From: Dehalococcoidia bacterium
Lineage (GTDB): Bacteria > Chloroflexota > Dehalococcoidia > Tepidiformales > Tepidiformaceae
Direction: 5' to 3'
Assembly: GCA_020850615.1 (NCBI GenBank)
Contig: JADZEI010000037.1
Span: 1-61,431 of the forward strand
Length of the DNA: 61,431 nucleotides
Shown: piece after piece, positions 7,649 through 16,485 of the stretch
Position numbering within the stretch: the stretch's first letter is position 1
How the letters are laid out: the number at the start of each line of letters is the position of its first letter
Translations under genes and position numbers: made by a program
The notes under the pieces: generated by a model
Told to the model about the DNA's origin: nothing
Databases searched by the model: none
What the model saw: the letters and a program-made list of their open reading frames with translations, nothing else

Positions 7649-8613
7649 TCCACGCGCTCTATTCCGGCTGCATCGCCTTCATGCTCAGCGTGGCGCTGGG
7701 CTACCCGATCGTGAAGTACCTGCGCGCCCAGAAGGCGGGCAAGAACATCAGCGAGTACCAGCCGGCTTCGCACCAGAAGAAGGCGGGCGTGCCGACGTTC
7801 GGCGGGTTCATCATCTGGGTGCCGACGTTCATCGTGACGGCCATCGCCGTCGATTGGTGGGAGCACCGGTCGATCCTGCTGCCGCTGGGGATGATCGGGA
7901 TCACGGGTGCAGCTGGCTTCGTGGACGACCTGGGCACGCTGCAGCACCGGCGGCAGGGCGGGCTTTCGTGGCGGTTCAAGATCGCGTTCCTGACGCTGCT
8001 CTCGATCGCGGCGGCGATCGTGCTGTTCGACCACATCGAGGTGGAGTCGATCAACATCCCATACGTGGGGTCGTACAAGCTCGGGCTGATCTACATCCCG
8101 ATCGCGATGGCCGTGATCGTGGGGACGACGAGCGCGGTGGCGATCACGGACGGGCTCGATGCACTGGCCGGCGGGACCACGCTGATCGCGTTCATCGCCT
8201 ACGGGATCATCGGGTTCATCCAGGGGCAGGAATTCGTCGCGACGTTCGCGTTCATCATCGCGGGCGCGAACCTGGGGTACGTCTGGTACAACGCGCACCC
8301 GGCGATGGTGATCATGGGCGACACGGGCGCGCTGGCGCTGGGCTCGAGCCTGGCCGTGGTGGCGCTGATGACGGGCCAGTGGCTGCTCCTCCCGATCATC
8401 GGGATCGTGTTCGTGATGGAGGCGTTCAGCAACGTCATCCAGATCGGCTACTTCAAGCTTTCGGGCGGCAAGCGGATCTTCAAGCGGGCGCCGCTGCACC
8501 ACCACTTCGAGGAGATCGGCTGGGCGGAGACGCAGGTGGTCACGCGGGCGTGGCTGATCTCGATCGTGGCAGCGATGGCGGGCGTGGCGCTCGCGCTGGA
8601 GGTGCCGAGTTGA
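7645..8613 (+). CDS. mraY: Phospho-N-acetylmuramoyl-pentapeptide-transferase MraY
   Basis: A 322-residue polytopic membrane enzyme that makes lipid I from UDP-MurNAc-pentapeptide and undecaprenyl phosphate. The conserved loops are present: SHQKKAGVPTFGG, GFVDDLGTL (Asp pair), AVAITDGLDALAGG, YNAHPAMVIMGDTGALALG and FKRAPLHHHFEEIGW. The latter two hold the catalytic Asp and the His cluster. About ten hydrophobic segments are seen. The start GTG 7645 overlaps the murF stop. Because it is translated in the standard dcw order, no separate promoter is expected. Confidence 0.97.
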   Translation: MIHALYSGCIAFMLSVALGYPIVKYLRAQKAGKNISEYQPASHQKKAGVPTFGGFIIWVPTFIVTAIAVDWWEHRSILLPLGMIGITGAAGFVDDLGTLQHRRQGGLSWRFKIAFLTLLSIAAAIVLFDHIEVESINIPYVGSYKLGLIYIPIAMAVIVGTTSAVAITDGLDALAGGTTLIAFIAYGIIGFIQGQEFVATFAFIIAGANLGYVWYNAHPAMVIMGDTGALALGSSLAVVALMTGQWLLLPIIGIVFVMEAFSNVIQIGYFKLSGGKRIFKRAPLHHHFEEIGWAETQVVTRAWLISIVAAMAGVALALEVPS

Positions 8614-10001
8614 CCGGCATCGTGCGCGGCGGCATCCCGGAGGTGCGCGGCAGGCGCGCGCTCGTGTATTCGCTCGGCATGGAGGGGCGGGACCTCGCGG
8701 CCTGGCTGGTGGCGAACGGCGCGACCGTCGTGATGTCGGATACGCGCAGCGACGAGCTGCTGCGGGCGGCGGGCGCGGTGGCGCCGGCGGGCGTGGAGCG
8801 CGTGGTCACGGGGCAACCGCTGCTGGACCCGGCCGGGTTCGACCTGCTGGCGATCTCGCAGTCGCTGTTGCGGCACGACCCGGCGGTGGCGCGGGCGCGG
8901 GAGCTCGGCATCCCGGTGGTTTCGCAGCTCCAGCTGTTCCTGCGGCTCTGCCCGGGACGGGTGATCGGCATCACGGGGAGCTCCGGGAAGTCGACGACGA
9001 CGGCGCTGGTAGCGGCGATGGCGGCCGAGGCGGGCGTCGAGCACGTGGTTGGCGGGAACATCGGCGAGGCGCTGCTGGGGCGGCTGGAGGAGATCCGCGC
9101 GGAGACGACGGTCGTCCTGGAGATCAGCCACACGCAGCTCCAGTACATCGAACGCGGGCCGGACATCGCTGCGATTACGAACATCACGCCGAACCACCTG
9201 GACCAGTTCAGCTGGGATGCGTACGTGGGCCTGAAGCGGCGGATCCTCGAGCTGCAGTGCACCGAGAGCGTCGCGGTGCTGAACGCGGACGACGACGAGA
9301 GCCGGGAAATGGCCGGCGACGTGCGCGGCGAGCTGCGCTGGGCCGCGATGAGCGGCCGCGAGCGCAACGGCGCGTGGGTCGAGGGCGGGACGGTGTACGT
9401 GGGCGGCGCGGCGACCGCGGCGTCCGTGCTCCCGGTGAGCGAGGTCCGGATGCGCGGCGCCCACAACGTCGCGAACGTGGTGATGGCGTGCGCGATCGCG
9501 AACGCGGCCGGGTGGCCGGCGAGCGCGATGGCGGCGGCCGCGCGGACGTTCGCGGGCGTGCAGCACCGCCTCGAAGTGGTCGGCCGCGCGGGCGGCGTGA
9601 CCTGGGTGAACGACAGCATCGCGACCTCGCCGGAGCGCACGATGGCAGGCCTGGCGGCGTTCGCCGAGCCGGTGGTGCTGCTGCTCGGCGGGCGCGACAA
9701 GAACCTGCCGCTCGAAGGGCTGCGTGCGCGGGTGGCAGAGCGGTGCCGGGCGGTGGTGACCTTCGGCGAGGCCGCACAACTCTTCGACGACGGCGTAGCG
9801 GCGGCGGCGCCGGTGCACGAGCGCGTGGACACCCTCGACGAGGCCGTGGCCGCGGCGGCGCGGCTGGCGCAGGCCGGCGACGTGGTGCTGCTTTCGCCGG
9901 CGGGCACGAGCTTCGACGCGTACCCGAACTTCGAGGCGCGCGGGGTCGCGTTCCGGGCGCTGGTGCGGCAGCTGCCGGGCTTCACGCAGGAGGTGCGGTG
10001 A
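8610..10001 (+). CDS. murD: UDP-N-acetylmuramoylalanine--D-glutamate ligase
   Basis: A 463-residue Mur ligase adding D-glutamate to UDP-MurNAc-L-Ala. It has a Rossmann-like N-terminus (RRALVYSLGMEGRDLAAWL), the P-loop GITGSSGKST (from residue 120), ITPNHLDQF and VNDSIATSPERT. The loop EISHTQLQY replaces the more usual SSFQLE pattern. The start is taken as TTG 8610, which overlaps the mraY stop just as the neighbouring genes overlap; GTG 8622 is the alternative. It overlaps ftsW by one base. Confidence 0.94.
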   Translation: MTGIVRGGIPEVRGRRALVYSLGMEGRDLAAWLVANGATVVMSDTRSDELLRAAGAVAPAGVERVVTGQPLLDPAGFDLLAISQSLLRHDPAVARARELGIPVVSQLQLFLRLCPGRVIGITGSSGKSTTTALVAAMAAEAGVEHVVGGNIGEALLGRLEEIRAETTVVLEISHTQLQYIERGPDIAAITNITPNHLDQFSWDAYVGLKRRILELQCTESVAVLNADDDESREMAGDVRGELRWAAMSGRERNGAWVEGGTVYVGGAATAASVLPVSEVRMRGAHNVANVVMACAIANAAGWPASAMAAAARTFAGVQHRLEVVGRAGGVTWVNDSIATSPERTMAGLAAFAEPVVLLLGGRDKNLPLEGLRARVAERCRAVVTFGEAAQLFDDGVAAAAPVHERVDTLDEAVAAAARLAQAGDVVLLSPAGTSFDAYPNFEARGVAFRALVRQLPGFTQEVR

Positions 10002-11185
10002 TGGCAGCTGCCAGCCGTACCGGGATCTTCCCGCCGGGCCGCCCGGACTTCGCGCTGCTGGCGCTGACGGCGGTGCTGACAATCACGGGCCTGGTCGCGG
10101 TCTACAGCGCGAGCTTCGTCATCGGGCTCGCGGACTTCGGTGACCCGCACTACTACATCATCCGGCAGGGCGCGTGGGCGATGCTGGGCGTGTTCCTGAT
10201 GGTGGCGGCGATGCGGACGGACTACCGCCTGTACAAGACGTGGGCCGTGCCGATCATGGTCGTGACCATCGGCATGCTGATCGCGGTGCTGGTGATCGGC
10301 GTGGAGGGCGGCGGTGCGCAGCGGTGGCTCGGCGTAGGCGAGCTCACGATCCAGCCGGGCGAGTTCGCCAAGCTGACGGTGATCCTCTACATCGCGGCCT
10401 GGCTTTCGAGCAAAGGCGACAAGGTCCGGTCGTTCGAACACGGCCTGATGCCGTTCGTGATCATCATTGGGCTCGTCGGCTTCCTGATCATGATGCAGCC
10501 GAGCCTCGGGACGACCGCGATCATCCTCGCGGTGACGGTGACGATGTTCTGGGTCGCGGGTGCGTCGATCGTGCAGATGGCGGCCCTGGGCGCGGCCGGG
10601 ATCGGGGCGATCGCGACGCTCGCGACGGTCGCGGGCTACCGCGCCGACCGCCTGACGGCGTTCTTCGATGCCGACGGCGACCCGATGGGCAACGGCTTCC
10701 AGACGCTCCAGGCCCTGATCGCGATGGGCAACGGCGGGATCGATGGGCTCGGCCTGGGGGCGAGCCGGAGCAAGTTCTTCTACGTGCCAGCCAGCCACAC
10801 GGACGGCATCTTCGCGATCATCGGCGAGGAGCTGGGGTTCATCGCGACGGCGGCGGTGCTCGGGCTCTACATCATCCTGATGGTGCGCGGCTACCAGGTC
10901 GCGCGGCGGGCACAGGACGACTTCGGGACGCTCGTGGCGACGGGGATCACGACCTGGATCGCGGTCCAGGCGCTGCTGAACATCGGCGGCATCACGCGGG
11001 TCATCCCGCTCACGGGCGTGCCGCTGCCCTTCCTGAGCTTCGGCGGCAACGCGCTGGCGGCCGTGCTGCTGGCGATGGGCGTGCTGATCAGCATCTCGCG
11101 CTATGGCGAGCAGCGGCACCCGCACCCGGAGGACGACGGCAGCCACCACCATCGGCTCGGCGTCGTGCGGAGGCACCGGCGATGA
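10001..11185 (+). CDS. ftsW: Lipid II polymerase / division protein FtsW (SEDS family)
   Basis: A 394-residue SEDS glycosyltransferase that polymerises lipid II at the septum with FtsI. About ten membrane segments are visible. Typical motifs are VYSAS (TM1 end), GAQRWLGVG-x-x-TIQPGEFAKL, MQPSLGTTAII, MGNGGIDGLGLGASRSKFFYVPASHTDGIFAIIGEELGF and PLPFLSFGG (each described here by its key parts). The C-terminus is His- and Arg-rich (about 20 residues) and presumably cytoplasmic. Its start overlaps the murD stop, and its stop overlaps murG by four bases. Confidence 0.95.
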   Translation: MAAASRTGIFPPGRPDFALLALTAVLTITGLVAVYSASFVIGLADFGDPHYYIIRQGAWAMLGVFLMVAAMRTDYRLYKTWAVPIMVVTIGMLIAVLVIGVEGGGAQRWLGVGELTIQPGEFAKLTVILYIAAWLSSKGDKVRSFEHGLMPFVIIIGLVGFLIMMQPSLGTTAIILAVTVTMFWVAGASIVQMAALGAAGIGAIATLATVAGYRADRLTAFFDADGDPMGNGFQTLQALIAMGNGGIDGLGLGASRSKFFYVPASHTDGIFAIIGEELGFIATAAVLGLYIILMVRGYQVARRAQDDFGTLVATGITTWIAVQALLNIGGITRVIPLTGVPLPFLSFGGNALAAVLLAMGVLISISRYGEQRHPHPEDDGSHHHRLGVVRRHRR

Positions 11186-12267
11186 GGGTCGCATTGACGG
11201 CCGGCGGCACCGGCGGCCACATCTTCCCCGCGCTGGCGGTGTACGACGCGCTCATCGCGGAGGGCGGCGTCGAAGACGTGCGCTTCTTCGGGCCCGACAA
11301 CCGGGGCGAGCGCGCGATGGTCGAGCCGCGGGGGATCCCCTTCGAAGTGGTGAACGCGGCTGGCGTGCGCGGGCGCGGGCCGGTGGCGCTGGCGAAGAGC
11401 GTGCTGCGGCTGGCGGGCGGGACCTTTGCGGCGGTGCGGAAGCTGCGCGCGGCGCGGCCGGACGTGGTCTTCAGCACGGGCGGCTACGCGAGCTTCCCCT
11501 GCAGCGTGGCGGCGCGCGTGCTTCGCAAGCCGCTCGTGGTGTACCTGCCGGACGTGACGCCCGGCTGGGCCGTGCGCGCGGAGAAGCGGCTGGCAACGCG
11601 CATGGCGACGACGACCGAGGCCGCGCTCGAGTTCCTGCCGCGGAAGCGGACGGTGGTGACCGGCTACCCGGTGCGCGCGGTGTTCTTCGCGACCACGCGG
11701 GAGGAGGCGCGGGCGCAGCTCGGCATCGCGGCAGACGAGAAGGTGCTGCTCGTGGCCGGGGCGAGCCAGGGCGCACAGGCGATCAACGCGGCCGTGTTCG
11801 CGGGGCTCGAGGAGCTGACGCGGGCGGCGACGGTGCTGCATGTGACCGGGCTGGCGGACTTCGCGGAGGCGGTCGAGCGCAAGGGAGCGCTGGGTGAGCG
11901 CGAAGGCCGCTACCAGCCGGCTGCGTTCCGGGAGGACCTGCCGCTGCTGATGGTGGCGGCGGACCTGGGCGTGATGCGCGCCGGGGCGAGCGTGCTGGGC
12001 GAGCTGCCGGCCGCGAAGCTGCCCTCGATCCTCGTGCCGGGGACGTTCGCCGGCGGGCACCAGCGGGACAACGCGGGCTGGCTTGCGAACGAGGGCGCGG
12101 CGGTCGTGCTCGAAGAGACGCAGATTGGCGAGCTGGCGGCGCGGGTGCGGGCGCTGCTCGGCGACGGCGACCAGCTGGGTGCGATGCGGGCGGCTGCGGC
12201 GAAGCTGGCGCGGCCGGACGCGGCGGCGAGCATCGCAAAGCTCGTGCGGGAGGTGGCGAAGCGATGA
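11182..12267 (+). CDS. murG: Undecaprenyldiphospho-muramoylpentapeptide beta-N-acetylglucosaminyltransferase
   Basis: A 361-residue peripheral GT28 glycosyltransferase that converts lipid I to lipid II. The N-terminal GGTGGHIFPALAV is the family hallmark. FSTGGYASFPCSVAARVL binds the acceptor side, GASQGAQAIN the donor, and RAGASVLGELPAAKLPSILVP is the UDP-GlcNAc signature, with GGHQRDNA after it. The Gly-Gly and Glu contacts look intact. Four-base overlaps join it to ftsW and murC. Confidence 0.96.
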   Translation: MRVALTAGGTGGHIFPALAVYDALIAEGGVEDVRFFGPDNRGERAMVEPRGIPFEVVNAAGVRGRGPVALAKSVLRLAGGTFAAVRKLRAARPDVVFSTGGYASFPCSVAARVLRKPLVVYLPDVTPGWAVRAEKRLATRMATTTEAALEFLPRKRTVVTGYPVRAVFFATTREEARAQLGIAADEKVLLVAGASQGAQAINAAVFAGLEELTRAATVLHVTGLADFAEAVERKGALGEREGRYQPAAFREDLPLLMVAADLGVMRAGASVLGELPAAKLPSILVPGTFAGGHQRDNAGWLANEGAAVVLEETQIGELAARVRALLGDGDQLGAMRAAAAKLARPDAAASIAKLVREVAKR

Positions 12268-13640
12268 GCGACGCGACGATCCCCGGGCGCGTGCACCTGG
12301 TGGGCATCGGCGGGATGCACATGTCGGCGATTGGGCAGCTGCTGCTGGAGCGCGGCGGCCAGGTGAGCGGCAGCGACATGCGGCCTTCCGCGCTGACCGA
12401 GAAGCTCGCGGCCATGGGCGCGACGGTGTTCGAAGGGCACGCCGCGGAGAACGTCGGCGCGGTGGACCTGGTGGTCACGACCGCGGCGGCGGCAGACGAC
12501 AACCCGGAGATCGCGGAGGCGCGGCGGCGCGGCATCCCGGTGATCCTGCGGGCGGAGATGGTGGCGCGGCTGATCGCGGACAAGCGCGTGATCGCGGTCG
12601 CGGGGGCGCACGGCAAGACGACGACGAGCTCGCTGATCGCGTTCATCCTGCGAGAGGCGGGGCTGCGGCCGATGTACCTGCTCGGAGGCGAGAGCCTGGA
12701 CCTCGGCGGCCACGCGGCCTGGGGCGGCGGCGACCTCTGCGTGGTGGAAGCGGACGAGTACAAGCGCGCGTTCCACGAGTACGCGCCGGAGATCGCGGTC
12801 ATCACGAACGTCGAGCCGGACCACCTCGACTACTACGGCACGGCGGCGGCATACCACGAGGCGTTCGTGGTGTTCGCGGGCAAGGTGAAGCCGGGCGGGT
12901 TGCTGCTGGCGTGCTGGGACGACGCCGGCGCCCGCGCGGTGAGCGAGGCGGTCGAGGATTCGGGCATCCGCGAGGAGACCTACGGGATCGACGGGACGCG
13001 CTTCTGGCAGGCGACCGCGATCACGAAGGACGATACGGGCGCGACGTTCACGCTGCGGCGCGGCGGCGGGCCGGTGGGCGAGCTCCGGGTGAGCGTGCCG
13101 GCGGACCACTTCGTGCGGAACGCGACGGCGGCGGCGGCGGTTGCGCTCACCGTGGGAGTCGATTTCGCGACGGTGCAGCGGTCGGTGGCGGCGTTCCGCG
13201 GAGCGCGGCGGCGGTTCGAGACCGTGGGCGAGGCGGGCGGCGTGCTGGTGATGGACGACTACGCGCACCACCCGACGGAGGTGCGCGCGACGATCGCGGC
13301 GGCGCGGACGCGCTTCCCGGAGCGGCGGCTGATCGGCATCTATCAGCCGCACACGTACAGCCGGATCGGCTACCTCTGGGAGGAGTGGACGCGCTGCTGG
13401 GAGGGGCTCGACGAGCTGGTCGTGCTCGAGACGTACGCGGCGCGCGAGCAGCCGCTGCCCGGACGCTCCGCACGGGACCTGGTGGAGGCGATCGTGACGC
13501 CGCGGGCGCTCTATGCGGCCGACTTCGACCACGCGGCGCGGCAGGCGCGGGCGCTGGCGCGGCCGGGCGACGTGGTCTTCACCATCGGCGCGGGCGACGT
13601 GGTCGAAGTCGGGCCGAAGCTCCTGGAGTTGCTGCGATGA
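12264..13640 (+). CDS. murC: UDP-N-acetylmuramate--L-alanine ligase
   Basis: A 458-residue ligase that adds the first amino acid, L-Ala, to UDP-MurNAc. It starts with the dinucleotide-fold VHLVGIGGMHMSAIGQLLL. It then has the P-loop GAHGKTTTSS (near 114), EADEYKRAFHEYAPEIAVITNVEPDHLDYYG (key residues E, D and H) and MDDYAHHPTEVRATIAA. IGIYQPHTYSRI is the C-terminal MurC signature. It overlaps murG and murB by four bases each. Confidence 0.96.
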   Translation: MSDATIPGRVHLVGIGGMHMSAIGQLLLERGGQVSGSDMRPSALTEKLAAMGATVFEGHAAENVGAVDLVVTTAAAADDNPEIAEARRRGIPVILRAEMVARLIADKRVIAVAGAHGKTTTSSLIAFILREAGLRPMYLLGGESLDLGGHAAWGGGDLCVVEADEYKRAFHEYAPEIAVITNVEPDHLDYYGTAAAYHEAFVVFAGKVKPGGLLLACWDDAGARAVSEAVEDSGIREETYGIDGTRFWQATAITKDDTGATFTLRRGGGPVGELRVSVPADHFVRNATAAAAVALTVGVDFATVQRSVAAFRGARRRFETVGEAGGVLVMDDYAHHPTEVRATIAAARTRFPERRLIGIYQPHTYSRIGYLWEEWTRCWEGLDELVVLETYAAREQPLPGRSARDLVEAIVTPRALYAADFDHAARQARALARPGDVVFTIGAGDVVEVGPKLLELLR

Positions 13641-14554
13641 CCGCGATCGACCATCTGGCGGCGGCCCTGGAGGGGCACGGCGAGGTGAAGCGCGACGAGG
13701 TGCTCTCGCGGCACACCACGTTCGGCATCGGCGGGCCGGCCGACATCTTCGTGACCGTGCGCGACGCAGCCGGGCTGGCGTACGCGGTAACCACCGCGCA
13801 GGACGCCGGCGTGGGCGTGTTCGTGCTGGGCAGCGGGTCGAACATCCTCGTGGCGGACAAGGGGATCCGCGGGGTGGTGGTCGACAACCGGGCGCGGCGG
13901 GAAGAAGCGGACAGCTCGGGCACGCGGTATCGCGTCGAGAGCGGGGCGAGCTTCGCGGCGTTCGCGCGGAAGATGTGCCGGCAGGGGCTGGACGGGCTGG
14001 CGTGGGCGGTCGGCATCCCGGGGACGCTGGGCGGGGCAGTGGTCTACAACGCCGGGGCCTACGGCGGCTGCCTGGCGGACGTGCTGACGCGCGTGCGGCT
14101 GCAGGACCACCGCGACGGCGACGCGTGGATCGAGGCGGCGCAGCTCGGGCTGGTGTACCGCGGGAGCGTGTTCACGCGCGGGCAGTTCGATGGCAAGACG
14201 GTGCTCGAAGCCGAGGTGCAGCTCGCGCCCGGCGATGCGGCGGCGCTGCTCGAGCGCGCCGCGAGCTACGACGCGAAGCGGCTGACGGCGCAGCCACGCG
14301 GCCGGAACGCGGGCTCGACCTTCAAGAACCCACCCGAATCGCCGGCGTGGAAGCTGATCGACGAGGTGGGCATGCGCGGCGCGACGCGCGGGGACGCCGC
14401 CGTGAGCGACAAGCACTGCAACTTCTTCGTGAACTACGGGAACGCGCGGGCGGAAGACGTGGCCTGGCTGGTGACGGAGGCGCAGCGGCGGGTGCGCGAG
14501 CAGTTCGGCATCGAGCTGCAGAGGGAAGTGGCATTCGTGGGGGACTGGTCATGA
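13637..14554 (+). CDS. murB: UDP-N-acetylenolpyruvoylglucosamine reductase
   Basis: A 305-residue FAD enzyme that reduces UDP-GlcNAc-enolpyruvate to UDP-MurNAc with NADPH. HTTFGIGGPADIFV opens the FAD domain, FVLGSGSNILVADKGI binds the cofactor, and GIPGTLGGAVVYNAGAYGG is conserved. NAGSTFKNP carries the catalytic serine, and the C-terminal NYGNARAEDV is typical. The length fits the type II form without the extra loop. It sits between murC and ddl with ATGA overlaps on both sides. Confidence 0.96.
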   Translation: MTAIDHLAAALEGHGEVKRDEVLSRHTTFGIGGPADIFVTVRDAAGLAYAVTTAQDAGVGVFVLGSGSNILVADKGIRGVVVDNRARREEADSSGTRYRVESGASFAAFARKMCRQGLDGLAWAVGIPGTLGGAVVYNAGAYGGCLADVLTRVRLQDHRDGDAWIEAAQLGLVYRGSVFTRGQFDGKTVLEAEVQLAPGDAAALLERAASYDAKRLTAQPRGRNAGSTFKNPPESPAWKLIDEVGMRGATRGDAAVSDKHCNFFVNYGNARAEDVAWLVTEAQRRVREQFGIELQREVAFVGDWS

Positions 14555-15600
14555 GCCGGCAGCGCGTGGCAGTCATCTTCGGCGGGCGCTCGGGCGAGCA
14601 CGAAGTGAGCGTCGTGAGCGCGCAGAGCGTGATGGCCGCGCTGGACCCGGCGCGCTGGGACGTGGTGCCGATCGGCGTGACGAAGCAGGGCGCGTGGCTG
14701 GCGGAAGCGGCGACGCGCGAGGCCCTGGCACGCGGCGACCGGGCGTTCAGCGGCGCAGGGACGCTGCTCACAAGCCGGGACGCGCTGGAGGCGCTCGCGG
14801 GCTGCGACGTGGCCTTCCCGCTGGTGCACGGCACGTATGGCGAAGACGGGACGATGCAGGGCTTTCTCGAGCTGGCCGGGCTGCCATACGCGGGCGCGGG
14901 CGTGGCCGCGAGCGCGATCGGCATGGACAAGGCGCTGATGAAGGGCCTGTTCCGGGAGGCCGGGATCCCGGTGGCGCCGTATGCGGTGCTGCGCTCGTGG
15001 GAGGTGGAGGGCGACGAGCAGACGGCCCGCGACTACCTCGAGCAGGCGATCGGCTACCCCTGCTTCGTGAAGCCGGCGAACGGCGGTTCGAGCGTGGGGA
15101 TCACGCACGTGCGTTCGCGCGAGGACCTCACGGTCGCGTTCGAGGCGGCGTTCAACTACGACGACAAGGCGGTCGTGGAGCAGGCGGTGGTGGGCAGGGA
15201 AGTGGAGTGCTCGGTGCTGGGCAACGAGTACCCGGAAGCGAGCATCACCGGCGAAATCGTGCCCGACCGCGACTTCTACGACTACGAGAGCAAGTACTCG
15301 AACGAGTCCACGACGGCGCTGCACATCCCCGCGCGCATCAGCGAGGCGGTTTCGGACCGCGTACGGGAGCTGGCGGTGCGGATGTACCAGGTGATGGGCT
15401 GCGAGGGGTACGCGCGGGTCGACTTCTTCGTGACGGACGAGGACGAAGTGATCGCGAACGAGGTGAACACGATCCCGGGGTTCACGAGCATCAGCATGTA
15501 CCCGAAGTTATGGGAGGCGACGGGCCTCGCGTATTCGGACCTGCTGACGCGGATCCTCGAGCTCGCGTTCGCGCGACATGGACGGAGGTCGCGGCGATGA
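14551..15600 (+). CDS. ddl: D-alanine--D-alanine ligase
   Basis: A 349-residue ATP-grasp ligase making the D-Ala-D-Ala used by MurF. VAVIFGGRSGEHEVSVVSA is the N-terminal signature. FPLVHGTYGEDGTMQG, PCFVKPANGGSSVGIT (ATP loop) and GYARVDFFVTDEDEVIANEVNTIPGFT with its metal-binding E/N pair follow. The specificity region YESKYSNEST has the Tyr-Lys pattern of a D-Ala-D-Ala rather than a D-Ala-D-Lac ligase; this is an inference. It overlaps murB and ftsQ. Confidence 0.96.
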   Translation: MSRQRVAVIFGGRSGEHEVSVVSAQSVMAALDPARWDVVPIGVTKQGAWLAEAATREALARGDRAFSGAGTLLTSRDALEALAGCDVAFPLVHGTYGEDGTMQGFLELAGLPYAGAGVAASAIGMDKALMKGLFREAGIPVAPYAVLRSWEVEGDEQTARDYLEQAIGYPCFVKPANGGSSVGITHVRSREDLTVAFEAAFNYDDKAVVEQAVVGREVECSVLGNEYPEASITGEIVPDRDFYDYESKYSNESTTALHIPARISEAVSDRVRELAVRMYQVMGCEGYARVDFFVTDEDEVIANEVNTIPGFTSISMYPKLWEATGLAYSDLLTRILELAFARHGRRSRR

Positions 15601-16475
15601 GCGACAGGCATGGCAGGGACAACGAACAGCTCCCGCGGCAGATCGTGCGGAGGAAGCCGGCGGTCGTGGGCGAACGGCGGCGGGAGATCGTGCGGCGCGG
15701 GGCGCCATCGGGCGGGGGCGTGCAGCCGCCCCGCCGGCGGTGGCGGCCTTCGCTGCCGCACCCGCGCTGGCGGCCATCGAAGGGCTTCGCGGCGCTGGTG
15801 GGCGTGCTGGCGGTGCTGGTGATGCTCGGCGGGGGCGCCTACTGGGCGCTGACCTCGCCGTTCTTCAAGGTGAACAACGTCGAGGTGACCGGGAACGAGC
15901 GGATCACCTCGGACCTGCTGGTGAACCGCGCGGAGCTGCTCGGCGAGAGCATGTTCACGGCGGACCTGGCGTCGGCGCAGCAACGGCTCTACGGGCACCC
16001 GCTGGTGGCGGGCGTGCGGATCGAGCGGGCGTGGCCGAGCACGGTGCGGCTGATCGTCGAAGAGCGGCAGGCGTGGGGCGCGTGGGAGCAGGGCGGCGTG
16101 CGCTACACGATCGACCGGGACGGCGTGGTGCTGTCGTCGGTGGCATCGCCGGAAGGGGTGCCGCTGATCCGGAGCTCGGAGACGACGACGCTGCGGCAGG
16201 GCGACCGGGTGAACTACCAGGCGGTGCAGGCGGCGGCGGAGATCTACGAGCTGCTGCCGCGTCAGCTGGGGACGACGGTGACGGAAGTCGCGTTCCTCGC
16301 CGGCAAGGGCGTGCAGGTGACCACGGCCGACGGGCAGTCGGCGCTCCTCGGGGATTCGAGCGCGATCGCCTACAAGCTCTCCGTCTGGGCGGCGATGTCG
16401 AAGCAGGCCATGGAGCGAGGGATCAACTACACCACCATCGACCTCCGGTTCGGAAACCGGCCGGTCTTGCAGTGA
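15597..16475 (+). CDS. ftsQ: Cell-division protein FtsQ (POTRA)
   Basis: A 292-residue bitopic protein of the FtsQLB complex. A long basic N-terminal tail (about 60 residues, rich in Arg and Pro) precedes the membrane segment FAALVGVLAVLVMLGGGAYW. The POTRA domain then begins with FFKVNNVEVTGNERIT and continues to the FtsQ domain with RAWPSTVRLIVEERQAWG. ATG 15597 overlaps the ddl stop. The cytoplasmic tail is longer than in E. coli. Ten bases separate it from ftsA. Confidence 0.92.
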   Translation: MSDRHGRDNEQLPRQIVRRKPAVVGERRREIVRRGAPSGGGVQPPRRRWRPSLPHPRWRPSKGFAALVGVLAVLVMLGGGAYWALTSPFFKVNNVEVTGNERITSDLLVNRAELLGESMFTADLASAQQRLYGHPLVAGVRIERAWPSTVRLIVEERQAWGAWEQGGVRYTIDRDGVVLSSVASPEGVPLIRSSETTTLRQGDRVNYQAVQAAAEIYELLPRQLGTTVTEVAFLAGKGVQVTTADGQSALLGDSSAIAYKLSVWAAMSKQAMERGINYTTIDLRFGNRPVLQ

Positions 16476-16485
16476 GGGAAGCGCC